From an uncultured Flavobacteriales bacterium (GTDB lineage Bacteria > Bacteroidota > Bacteroidia > Flavobacteriales_D > Parvicellaceae), in NCBI GenBank assembly GCA_943787535.1, contig CALSMU010000010.1:141905-205904 (forward strand): a stretch of 64,000 nucleotides of DNA, read 5' to 3'. Position numbers and translations under genes: made by a program. Below are positions 28,951-37,505 of the stretch, in pieces; position 1 is the stretch's first letter; each line of letters begins with the position of its first letter. The notes beneath the pieces were generated by a model. The model was not told the origin of the DNA and did no database searches. It was given only the letters and a program-made list of their open reading frames with translations.

Positions 28951-30879
28951 ATGGATAAGAATACAATAATAGGATTACTGCTAATCGCAGGGATACTTTT
29001 CACTTTTACGCTTGTTACAGAGCCGGAGCCAGTGGATGAAGAAACTAAAACAGAAACTGTAGTAGAGGATGGATTGAATAATAATGTGGTTGTAGTTGAT
29101 TCTGCCGAGTTGGAGGTTAATCTTCCTGTAATTGATTTAGACTCTGTTCCTGAAGAGGTGAAGGCAAATCCAGAAGCACTTGAGGCATATACGGATTCGC
29201 TTGAAATGGTTGAGCAAATAAAAAAAGAATTAAGTGAATCTATCGCTCAACAAGAGAATTTTGGGATTTTCACCCCTGGAGTTGTCGGTGAAAATGAGTA
29301 TTCTACATTAGAAAATGATAAAATAATTGTTCGTTTTTCGAATAAAGGAGGAAGAATTGTTGACGTCAAGCTGAAAGAGTACCAAACTTGGAAAGATTAT
29401 AATGCAGGAGGAACTGATAGCATTCCTTTACAATTGTTTGAGGAAGAAACTTCAACGCAGTCTTTGAGGTTAGTTCATAATAATGCTGCAATAGAAACAA
29501 GTGACTTGTATTTTGAAAAGCAAACAAGCACTAGCAATACTTTAGTTTTCAGAACAAAAACAAGTGATCCTAATAAGTACGTTGAGTACACATATACCAT
29601 AGCGGATAATAAGTACGATGTTGGCTATTCAGTTGCTTTTGTCGGTCTAGATGCAGATGTAGCTATGGGAGATGTTAGTCTTTCTTGGCAAATGAATGGT
29701 TTCTGTACGGAGAAATTAGCAAGTGATGAGAGAATGATAACTACAGTAATGTATCGTTATTTTGGAGAAGGAAGAGATTATCTTTCGGAAAGTGTGGATG
29801 ATGAATTGTTAGCTGAAGATTGGGAAGGCAATATGAATTGGGTAGCCTTTAAGCATAAGTTCTTCTCTTCAGTATTAATAAGTGAAGATGGCTTTAAGTC
29901 TGGTCATTTGATAAAAAAGGTGCTGGAAGGAGATGTGTATACAGATAATTATGCAGCCATCCTTAATTTACCGGCTCAGTCAGTATCGAATTATACTTTT
30001 TACTTTGGTCCAAACGAAGACGATGTGCTAGCCTCTTATGGTAATGAAATGGAAGGTATAATAAACCTTGGATGGGGAATATTTCGTTGGGTGAATAAAA
30101 TAATGATTCAGCCTATGTTTGATATGTTAAGAGGCACAGGTTTGGGAATGGGATTAATAATTTTATTGGTTACTTTATTTGTTAAAATAATCATTACTCC
30201 TCTTACTTATAAAAATTATAAGTCATCTGCAAAGATGCGTGTGTTAAAGCCTGAGATTGACAAAATCAATGAGAAGTACGTGGATAAAAAAGATCCAATG
30301 AAAAAGCAACAGGAAACTATGGCGCTCTATAAAGCTACTGGAGTAAACCCTATGGCCGGTTGTTTGCCAATGATTATCCAAATGCCAATTTTACTTGCAG
30401 TTTTCCGATTTTTCCCGTCTAGTATTTATTTACGTCACGAGTCGTTTTTATGGGCAGATGATTTGTCTTCATTTGATTCCGTATGGGATTTTGGGTTTGA
30501 TATTCCTTTGTATGGTGATCACATGAGTTTGTTTGCAATATTAATGGCCATCTCTACATTGTTCTATACGCTGATGAATAGTAGTCAAATGAACACAAGT
30601 CAGCCAGGTATGCCAAACATGAAAATTATCATGTACTTTTTCCCGATAATGATGTTATTTTTCTTTAATAGTTATTCCGCTGGTTTGAGTTATTATTATT
30701 TATGTGGTAACTTAATGAATATGGGAATAATGTGGGCAATAAAGCGATACATGATTGATGAAGATAAATTAAGGTTGCAATTGGCAGAAAATAAAAAGAA
30801 GCCTAAAAAACAATCTGCTTTTCAAAAACGATTAGAGGATATGCAGAAAAAGCAACAACAAGGTAAAAAGAAAAGATAA
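28951..30879 (+). CDS. yidC: Membrane protein insertase YidC
   Basis: The protein has 642 residues. It has an N-terminal membrane anchor (TIIGLLLIAGILFTFTLV), an acidic linker, a large periplasmic beta-supersandwich domain, then the conserved C-terminal insertase core with five membrane segments (from about residue 375): GLGMGLIILLVTLFVKIII, the YKATGVNPMAGCLPM motif, and FPIMMLFFFNSYSAGLSYYY. The C-terminus is lysine/glutamine-rich, as is usual in Bacteroidota. It inserts inner-membrane proteins alone or with Sec. A strong terminator follows. Confidence 0.97.
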   Translation: MDKNTIIGLLLIAGILFTFTLVTEPEPVDEETKTETVVEDGLNNNVVVVDSAELEVNLPVIDLDSVPEEVKANPEALEAYTDSLEMVEQIKKELSESIAQQENFGIFTPGVVGENEYSTLENDKIIVRFSNKGGRIVDVKLKEYQTWKDYNAGGTDSIPLQLFEEETSTQSLRLVHNNAAIETSDLYFEKQTSTSNTLVFRTKTSDPNKYVEYTYTIADNKYDVGYSVAFVGLDADVAMGDVSLSWQMNGFCTEKLASDERMITTVMYRYFGEGRDYLSESVDDELLAEDWEGNMNWVAFKHKFFSSVLISEDGFKSGHLIKKVLEGDVYTDNYAAILNLPAQSVSNYTFYFGPNEDDVLASYGNEMEGIINLGWGIFRWVNKIMIQPMFDMLRGTGLGMGLIILLVTLFVKIIITPLTYKNYKSSAKMRVLKPEIDKINEKYVDKKDPMKKQQETMALYKATGVNPMAGCLPMIIQMPILLAVFRFFPSSIYLRHESFLWADDLSSFDSVWDFGFDIPLYGDHMSLFAILMAISTLFYTLMNSSQMNTSQPGMPNMKIIMYFFPIMMLFFFNSYSAGLSYYYLCGNLMNMGIMWAIKRYMIDEDKLRLQLAENKKKPKKQSAFQKRLEDMQKKQQQGKKKR

Positions 30880-30892
30880 AAATAAACTTATC

Positions 30893-30922
30893 AAAAAAAG
30901 CTTCTCAACAGAAGCTTTTTTT
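30893..30922 (+). terminator. Rho-independent terminator after yidC
   Basis: A perfect 13-bp stem (AAAAAAAGCTTCT with AGAAGCTTTTTTT) surrounds a four-base CAAC loop. The T-tract forms part of the 3' arm. Its symmetric A and T tracts could work on both strands. Confidence 0.88.
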
Positions 30923-31135
30923 GATTTAAGGCACGTATGAAAACCTAAAATAAGGAGCTTGCTTCGTATGGTGCAAAGTGTGTTTGATGATGAAGATATT
31001 ACATAGGATGTTTCCAACTCTTTATTTGAGTTTATAAAGTAATAAGCAGTAAGACAATTGATTCCATAAGTTTTGTTTTTAAGGATTACTGTTTATTTAA
31101 CGAAGCAACCTTGTATAGATCATACAAGTGCTGGT

Positions 31136-31666
31136 CTAATTTTTAAATGCATTTTCCCATAAGTCATCTTCTTCATGCCATGCAGCAGCAAGTTTAAAGT
31201 AACCTGTCTTTTTATTGTACCTTATAATTGTTGAAACCGTTGTTGAATCGTACCAGTCTTTAGAAATAGCTATCCTATGACTTTCTGAGCTAACCCAGGC
31301 ATCTACTATGTCCTTTGCAATAGCCTCAAGGTTGTTATTTTCTACATACTGAATATAGGTGTTTTCATGAGTGGATGTTGTAGTATTTGTGTAAATGCAT
31401 TCTCCACCGCTGTACTTAGAAATGCTATCATTAGGGCTGTGTCTAAATTCTGCATTTGCTGGAATTAGTGTCTCACAAACTCTAGTGCTAAAGCTTTTCA
31501 TTTCTCCTTGTTCAAATTCAACTATTGGTTTTTTACCGATTGAAACAAGTCGCTCATTTATTTTGTCCCATACCATTTTATCCAATTCAGCTGATTTAAT
31601 CTCTACCTCTTGAGAAAATGAATTGAATGATAATGCGAGAAATACGATTGTTATTAAATTCTTCAT
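31136..31666 (-). CDS. Secreted CAP (SCP/PR-1-like) domain protein, copy 1
   Basis: The protein has 176 residues with signal peptide MKNLITIVFLALSFNSFSQ. The CAP-like pattern is visible: an opening helix (KMVWDKINERLVSIGKKP), a histidine in EFRHSPND, a GECIY segment corresponding to GENI, and IVDAWVSSESHRIAI corresponding to the W..S..H motif. The domain is short and divergent. The next gene (31716-32258) is a paralogue in the same orientation. The function is unknown; CAP domains are secreted, and their roles vary. Confidence 0.68.
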   Translation of the reverse strand: MKNLITIVFLALSFNSFSQEVEIKSAELDKMVWDKINERLVSIGKKPIVEFEQGEMKSFSTRVCETLIPANAEFRHSPNDSISKYSGGECIYTNTTTSTHENTYIQYVENNNLEAIAKDIVDAWVSSESHRIAISKDWYDSTTVSTIIRYNKKTGYFKLAAAWHEEDDLWENAFKN

Positions 31667-31715
31667 AATATAAAATATATGTTTATTGTATTATTTGCCA
31701 CTGCTTAGTCAAATT

Positions 31716-32258
31716 CTATTTCACATTATACACATAAACCGAAAAGTTTCCTCTATCTTTTGATAGTCCATGATAGCTTACTACAAGATGCCCCTCTTTA
31801 GTTCTTTTGTTTAAAGTAATTCTTGAAGTTACTGTTGCAATGTGATAATAGGGGTTTGAAATACCATTCTCATGAGAAGATGAATTGATCCATCCTTCTA
31901 TTACTTCATCTGCCATTTCCGTATAATTTCCAGTTTCTATTTGTTTTACAAACCATTCTGTTGAATTTATTGTCCCGAATTTTTTAAGGGAATAGATACA
32001 TTCAACATTATAGTATGTGTAGTTATTACCTTTAGAGTGCTCTATCATTGTTTTTTTTGAATTCTCCCTCGTTAGGTTATAGCTAAACTCCCGCATTAAA
32101 GAATCTTCGAAGGCTACAAATCTATCCACGCCTTTGCTGATTCGGTACTCATTAATTTTTTCAAAAATAAGAGAGTCTAATTTTATGGACTCAATAATCT
32201 CTTGTTGACCCATGATATATGAAGGGATCAATGTAAGTATGGTTAGCAGTGTTTTCAT
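31716..32258 (-). CDS. Secreted CAP (SCP/PR-1-like) domain protein, copy 2
   Basis: The protein has 180 residues with signal peptide MKTLLTILTLIPSYIMGQ. It shares the plan of its downstream neighbour: FEKINEYRISKGVDRF, a histidine in MIEHSKGN, VECIYS, and VIEGWINSSSHENGI. The two are clearly diverged tandem duplicates separated by 49 bp. No T9SS sorting domain is present, so it probably stays in the periplasm or is released by another route. Confidence 0.68.
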   Translation of the reverse strand: MKTLLTILTLIPSYIMGQQEIIESIKLDSLIFEKINEYRISKGVDRFVAFEDSLMREFSYNLTRENSKKTMIEHSKGNNYTYYNVECIYSLKKFGTINSTEWFVKQIETGNYTEMADEVIEGWINSSSHENGISNPYYHIATVTSRITLNKRTKEGHLVVSYHGLSKDRGNFSVYVYNVK

Positions 32259-32406
32259 TTTTTCTGGGTTTTATTTGACTTTAAAATAATAGTTGCTTGC
32301 AGTGACTTAATCAATTACCTCTGTATAATGCCATAACTTGATAAGGGTACAGTCACCAATTTTATTTTGCATTAATTGATATGTTAGCGCTTATTAAATA
32401 TAGAAT

Positions 32407-32607
32407 ATGAAAAATGAAAATGAATTTGACGGGCTACTATTATGTTGCCCAAAATGCGATTGGGAACCAATAAATAAGCTGTTTTATCATTTGTCTTTGA
32501 GTGTGTATTTAAACAACAACAAGTTGCCTAAAATCCAATGTCACTTTTTTAATTGTACTTACAGTGGAACTCTTTTAGAATGGCTTCATTTATGGAAAGA
32601 TTTTTAA
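32407..32607 (+). CDS. Small cysteine-containing hypothetical protein (66 residues)
   Basis: This open frame encodes 66 residues, with CCPKC near residues 13-17 and two further cysteines (QCHFFNC), which could bind zinc. No homologue is recognised. It starts with a good ATG after an AT-rich leader and lies between the divergent CAP genes and the NlpC-like gene. Whether it is expressed is uncertain. Confidence 0.4.
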   Translation: MKNENEFDGLLLCCPKCDWEPINKLFYHLSLSVYLNNNKLPKIQCHFFNCTYSGTLLEWLHLWKDF

Positions 32608-32803
32608 CGAATTATTTATTCCTTAGAAAACCCAAACTGAATTTAAAAGGCTGTCGTAGAATTAATAAAGTGGTTGTAAAATGCTGTTTTGTACCTTTTT
32701 TATAAACTTGAATTATACAATTATATAAACACTCTTACAGAAATTTTTAAGCCTATGTAGAAAAACATACTCTAACTAAATAATAATTCTAAATAAAAAA
32801 GCT

Positions 32804-34042
32804 ATGAAAACATCCACCGTTTTAATGAAGCAATTAGTATTAGAGTATTTTATATCTACTGGACTGAACCTAAACATTCATGATTCGCTTATTTATTTTC
32901 AATCGAAGGTTCAATTATTTTGTAAAAATATTTTTTCTGATTTCAATAGATTAAAGTATTTCGTAATGCTTTTTTCAGTATTGCTTTTTGGAAACGTGTT
33001 TTGTCAAAAAATGTCATTTTCAGAAAGGAGGATATTGGTTAACTATAAGAAAGGAGATTATTACAAAGCGTATAACCTATCTAAGAAACAAGTTGAAAAA
33101 AGAAACCATACTCCGATAATTAGCTACTGCTATGCGCTCAGTAATTATCAGTTAAATAAACACAACCTAAAAAGTTATCGCTTGGATAAAAGTTTAAAGT
33201 TTTTGGTAATCGCAATCGAAAAAGAGGACAATCGCATTGAAGAGCTTCTAAATTTAGATTCAGCAGCTTTAAAAGAAATTGAGTTAAAAGCAGAACAGTT
33301 TTCTAAAAACGAACTCTCAACAAGAAATAAAAGGTCCGTTAAGAGGTTGGATAGGATGCTTGTAATTTTTGATGACACTTCAGAAGTTTACATAGCATAT
33401 CTGGAAAATATAGCGCTCAAGAAGCAAAAAGCAATAGAAACTCGATTAGCTAAATCGCGCTCCAATTCTTTGGACATTGATTTGAATCAAACGAACGAAG
33501 TTGCTTCTTTTCAAACAAAAAATGAGTTTTTAGTTTCTTTAGTAGATGGCAAGGTTTTGAAGAGCGAATTGATTCAACTACTTGAGAAAAAGTTGAATGT
33601 TACTATTTATCCATCTCAGAGGAAAGTGTTGCATACAGCGGTGGAAGAGTATGGGGTTGAAAATTTCGACAAATCCAATAACCCAGAAGTAATTAAATAC
33701 TTTAAAGCAACGGGTTTTGGATATATAAAAAAGGATGAAACAAACTGGTGCGCGGCATTTGTAAACTACTGTGTAAAACAAAATGGGTACAAATACCCAC
33801 ATTCTTTAACGGCTAGATCTTGGTTGAGTCAGGGAAAAAAAGTTTTAAATCCAAAAACAGGAGACATCATAATATTTTGGAGAGAAAGTAAGAGAAGCTG
33901 GAAAGGCCATGTCGCATTTTTTGTGGAGGCGGATAAGGAAAAGGGATTGATCTATTGTTACGGAGGAAATCAAGATGGGAAAGTTTGTATTAAAGCCTAC
34001 CCAGAGGAGAGAGTTTTAGCATATAGAAGAGTAGTTAAATAA
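32804..34042 (+). CDS. NlpC/CHAP-like cysteine hydrolase domain protein
   Basis: The protein has 412 residues. The C-terminal 120 residues resemble the TIGR02594/CHAP-like peptidoglycan amidase fold: NWCAAFVNYC (catalytic-type Cys about 315), GDIIIFWR, GHVAFFVE (His about 368) and YCYGGNQDGKVCI. The middle is helical and lysine-rich. The likely signal peptide (MLFSVLLFGNVFCQ) starts only at residue 55, so either the true start is the internal ATG at 32966 or the gene carries an odd 54-residue N-terminal extension. It probably acts on the cell wall. The FG-GAP-like gene follows in the same direction. Confidence 0.72.
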   Translation: MKTSTVLMKQLVLEYFISTGLNLNIHDSLIYFQSKVQLFCKNIFSDFNRLKYFVMLFSVLLFGNVFCQKMSFSERRILVNYKKGDYYKAYNLSKKQVEKRNHTPIISYCYALSNYQLNKHNLKSYRLDKSLKFLVIAIEKEDNRIEELLNLDSAALKEIELKAEQFSKNELSTRNKRSVKRLDRMLVIFDDTSEVYIAYLENIALKKQKAIETRLAKSRSNSLDIDLNQTNEVASFQTKNEFLVSLVDGKVLKSELIQLLEKKLNVTIYPSQRKVLHTAVEEYGVENFDKSNNPEVIKYFKATGFGYIKKDETNWCAAFVNYCVKQNGYKYPHSLTARSWLSQGKKVLNPKTGDIIIFWRESKRSWKGHVAFFVEADKEKGLIYCYGGNQDGKVCIKAYPEERVLAYRRVVK

Positions 34043-34101
34043 TGACCATATGAAAGTGCTGGACATTAATTAAAAAATAGTAACCAATAAAACCATAAAA
34101 T

Positions 34102-35478
34102 ATGAAAGTAGCAATAAGTATCCTTAGTTCAATATTCCTAGCAGGGAATGTTCAAAACACAAAAGTAAATCCAATTCCTATAGAAAATACTTTTCCAATT
34201 AATTGGATAGCAGACATTGGCAATACTACCTATAGGTCAGATGTGGCTCATTTAAATGGGAAACTAATAATTGGCTCAAACGGAGAAAACTACAGAGATT
34301 ATTATCTAGATGAAGGCAACGGAGTATATGTTATAAATCCTTTAAATGGTAAAATTGAAACGCAATTTTTGAACGAGGAATATGGAGATATGGACGTTAA
34401 CGGAGTTTTGGAATATAATGAAAGACTTTTTATAGGGAATGACAATGATGAATTTATTTGTACGGATATTACAGGGAAGATTATTTATCGATTACCTGTA
34501 AGTGGAGATATAGAACATAGTCCCATTCTTATAAAAAATGGAAATCAAAACACCATTGTATATGCTACCGAATCGGGAGAAATAACTTCAATACATCCAG
34601 AAACAGGAAAAAAAATCTGGACTTACTACCACAAGGATTTTAGAGGGTGGAAACCTGGAGATAGTCGATTCATTTTTCAAGTGAAGACAACTTATATTAA
34701 TTCAGGTCAGTTGTTTTTTGGAAAACCAGGTGTTGCAGATTTAAATAAAGATGGAGTACCAGATTTAGTTTACTATACAAATTATAATGAAACTATTGCT
34801 ATTGATGGTAAAACAGGTGTAAAACTATGGAGTCATGAAGAAAAAGAGGGTAGTAATGTTGCAACACGTTACCATGAAACACCAATTATAGTAGGTACTG
34901 GAAATGATATTAGAATTATCAAATTAGCTTCGGTATATTCTGATCAATCTGTACCTAATAAGTTGATGTTTTACAATCGAAATGGGGTTTTTGTAAAAGA
35001 AAGACCCTTTAATAGGACCATAGGATATCTAGGTCTAAATACTCTCGACTTAACAAAACGGTTAATAATTCCTCTAAGCAATGGTGTTGCAGTGTATGAT
35101 AAAAGTACAGAAAAAGTTGATTTTATTACAGGATTAAATAAAATGTATCCCAGTAACTATGGAGGTGGTTCTTCAACCCGACTGAACACTGAGCCATTAA
35201 TAGCAAATAGAACATTAGAATATGAAGGCGAAACATGTGTCGTTGTTTTGCATCAGACGGATTATAACACTGATTACAAAGCTGCAATTTCTATTATAGG
35301 CTTAAAGTCTAGAAAGCGGTTGAAATTTCTTCACCTGCCTGAAACAAGTGAGTTTAAGCCATTAATAAAAGATTTTAACAAGGATGGAAAACTAGACTTG
35401 CTCGTTAATTGCAGAGATGGAAAACTTTACTGTTTTGATCTGAAAATAGCAGCCAATAACCTAACCATAAATCAATAA
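34102..35478 (+). CDS. Secreted PQQ/FG-GAP-like beta-propeller protein
   Basis: The protein has 458 residues with a weak N-terminal signal (MKVAISILSSIFLAG). Propeller-like blades are visible as repeated GxxxWxY strands (VINPLNGKIETQF, SIHPETGKKIWTYY, AIDGKTGVKLWSHE), as in PQQ-type propellers. Two calcium-type FG-GAP loops (DLNKDGVPDLV and DFNKDGKLDLLV) are also present. No enzymatic residues are recognised. It starts 60 bp after the NlpC-like gene and ends 12 bp before the next gene, so these three probably form one unit. Confidence 0.75.
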   Translation: MKVAISILSSIFLAGNVQNTKVNPIPIENTFPINWIADIGNTTYRSDVAHLNGKLIIGSNGENYRDYYLDEGNGVYVINPLNGKIETQFLNEEYGDMDVNGVLEYNERLFIGNDNDEFICTDITGKIIYRLPVSGDIEHSPILIKNGNQNTIVYATESGEITSIHPETGKKIWTYYHKDFRGWKPGDSRFIFQVKTTYINSGQLFFGKPGVADLNKDGVPDLVYYTNYNETIAIDGKTGVKLWSHEEKEGSNVATRYHETPIIVGTGNDIRIIKLASVYSDQSVPNKLMFYNRNGVFVKERPFNRTIGYLGLNTLDLTKRLIIPLSNGVAVYDKSTEKVDFITGLNKMYPSNYGGGSSTRLNTEPLIANRTLEYEGETCVVVLHQTDYNTDYKAAISIIGLKSRKRLKFLHLPETSEFKPLIKDFNKDGKLDLLVNCRDGKLYCFDLKIAANNLTINQ

Positions 35479-35489
35479 AATTCAAAGCC

Positions 35490-36884
35490 ATGAAAAATAG
35501 CAAGAGAAATAAAATAATCAAAATAGCTGCAGCTTCTGTGCTGTCAATAACAACCGTAGTAGGATATATGATATACCTTGATTTATCAGCGTACAAAGAA
35601 GGAATTCAAGAACCTTTTACAGAGTCAATTCCATTTATTACCAGTTCTTTTAACAATAAAGATGGTTTTGAATTGCATCAGCCAAACGGCACGCACGTTG
35701 CTATTCCTAAAAACGCTTTCGTAGATGAAAAGGGAAAGACAGTGAAGGGAAATGTTGAACTAAAATTTAGAGAGTTTCATACAGCAGAATCCATTTTAAT
35801 GTCAGGCATTCCAATGCAAATGTTGGAAGAACGAAATAAGTATATGGAGTCTTTAGGGATGATGGAGTTCAGAGCTTTCAAAAATGGGAAAGAACTTTCG
35901 CTAAAAAGGGGAAAGTCAATAAATGTTGATTTGGCTTCTATTGAAGTTCCAAATAAAGATTTCAATTTGTATTTATTAGAAGGAGATAAGCAGTGGAAGG
36001 AGACAGGAAGTTTTAAAACAGTTAATAATGACCGAAGAGATTCGGCTTTTGCAAACTTATCCCCTTTACCAAAAACTCCTGAGTCGCCTGATCCAGACTC
36101 AACGGATGTTGTGTTTACTTTAAATGGAACAAAATATGCTCCTCACTTGAAGCCATACAAAGGGGTAGAGTGGAAGTTGATCCCTTCAAAAGGGGAACCA
36201 GTTCCGTATTGGGCATTTCGCTTAAACTGGGATAAAATAAAAGTGGAAGAGGTAAAAGGGAAGAAGAAACTATTCGATTTAACTTTTAAATATTCTCAAA
36301 AGAATTATCGCGGTAAAACGATTAAGCAATCTGTAACGGTAAGAGCAAGACCATTATTAACAGGAAAAGAATTGAAATTGGCGAAAGCAGCCTATAAAAA
36401 AGAGTTTGAAAACTATCAATTAATGGCTGCTAAATTAGAATTAGAGGAGGAAAGACTAGAACAAGAATCGAGTGTTTTAAATCGATTTTCTATAAACAAT
36501 ATGGGTGTTTTTAACATAGACTGTGTTAAGGATCTGGATGTCTATGCTACGGTAGAGTTAGAGTTTGATTTTCAAGCCAACGTTTCAGCTGAATTTAACA
36601 AGGTGATTGTTATGATGGTTATGGAAGAAATAAACACTGTTGTTAAATACAATGCTTTCGATTGGGACGTTGTTTCTGTAATCGATACACATACAGAGTT
36701 AATTATGGTACTTCCGGATGGAATTATAGCAAGAGTTTCTGCTGATGAGTTTAAGAAGAAGATCAATACAACTACTACTTCAAAGCACTTTACCAACAGC
36801 ATCTACTTTGAAACGGAAAAAATGACAATGAAAGAGTATTTAAACAAGAAAGAGGAGAGTAGAGCAGTTCCAATGTTTTTATAA
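35490..36884 (+). CDS. Membrane-anchored protein of unknown function with ZU5-like segment
   Basis: The protein has 464 residues. A single N-terminal membrane segment (IIKIAAASVLSITTVVGYMIYL) follows a basic leader. Residues of about 60-110 (LHQPNGTHVAIPKNAFVDEKG, then VKGNVELKFREF) resemble ZU5-type beta domains seen in Bacteroidota surface proteins; this is a weak call. A helical lysine/glutamate-rich stretch lies near residues 290-330. There is no enzyme motif. It is last in the unit with the propeller gene. Confidence 0.62.
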   Translation: MKNSKRNKIIKIAAASVLSITTVVGYMIYLDLSAYKEGIQEPFTESIPFITSSFNNKDGFELHQPNGTHVAIPKNAFVDEKGKTVKGNVELKFREFHTAESILMSGIPMQMLEERNKYMESLGMMEFRAFKNGKELSLKRGKSINVDLASIEVPNKDFNLYLLEGDKQWKETGSFKTVNNDRRDSAFANLSPLPKTPESPDPDSTDVVFTLNGTKYAPHLKPYKGVEWKLIPSKGEPVPYWAFRLNWDKIKVEEVKGKKKLFDLTFKYSQKNYRGKTIKQSVTVRARPLLTGKELKLAKAAYKKEFENYQLMAAKLELEEERLEQESSVLNRFSINNMGVFNIDCVKDLDVYATVELEFDFQANVSAEFNKVIVMMVMEEINTVVKYNAFDWDVVSVIDTHTELIMVLPDGIIARVSADEFKKKINTTTTSKHFTNSIYFETEKMTMKEYLNKKEESRAVPMFL

Positions 36885-37047
36885 GAAAAATCTGGAATCT
36901 GCATTCAGGTCACTTAAAAAATTAACCGTAATTTCGTCATTAGAAATAAAGGGGGTATATTTAACTGTTATTATTTGTGTAATAGAAATATATTTCAGTT
37001 ATTTGCGCTCCCAAAATAGACAATTAAAGAATAAAAAATATAGAATC

Positions 37048-37281
37048 ATGGCTAGAGCTTGTCAGATAACAGGAAAGAAGGTAATGTCAGGAAACAATGT
37101 TTCTCACTCATTAAGAAGAACAAAAAGAAAGTTTTATCCAAATCTTATAACGAAGAAATTCTTCATTCCAGAAGAGGATAAGTGGATTACATTAAAGATA
37201 GCTACTTCTACATTAAGGACTATTAATAAAAAAGGTATTTCTGCCGTTCTTAAAGAAGCAAAGGCTAATGGAATGATGTAA
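37048..37281 (+). CDS. rpmB: 50S ribosomal protein L28
   Basis: The protein has 77 residues: MARACQITGKKVMSGNNVSH, then RRTKRKFYPNL, typical of bacterial L28. The ATG at 37048 gives the family's usual N-terminus; an in-frame start 45 bases upstream only adds unrelated residues. A strong terminator follows, so here rpmB is a separate transcription unit from rpmG. Confidence 0.97.
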   Translation: MARACQITGKKVMSGNNVSHSLRRTKRKFYPNLITKKFFIPEEDKWITLKIATSTLRTINKKGISAVLKEAKANGMM

Positions 37282-37300
37282 GTTTGTATTGCATTTATAA

Positions 37301-37333
37301 AATACCTTGTTACTTTTGTGACAAGGTATTTTT
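37301..37333 (+). terminator. Rho-independent terminator after rpmB
   Basis: ATACCTTGT pairs with ACAAGGTAT and is followed by TTTTTG. It separates rpmB from the T9SS cargo gene. Confidence 0.8.
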
Positions 37334-37505
37334 GTTTATGGCTATGGGTGAAATAATTTTCGCTTGTGTCTTGTCAGCATTTAGTTCGACGAGCAATATA
37401 CAGAATGAAATTCAATGTATTAAGAAAGTTAATTTGATAAATAGTTTTACAGTACAGTCAACTTTTTTAGTACTATTATAGTCTTATCTTTATAAAATTA
37501 TAAAA

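Noticed and set aside
37284..37481. 65-codon open frame after rpmB
   Set aside because: It runs through the rpmB terminator and has no recognisable protein features.
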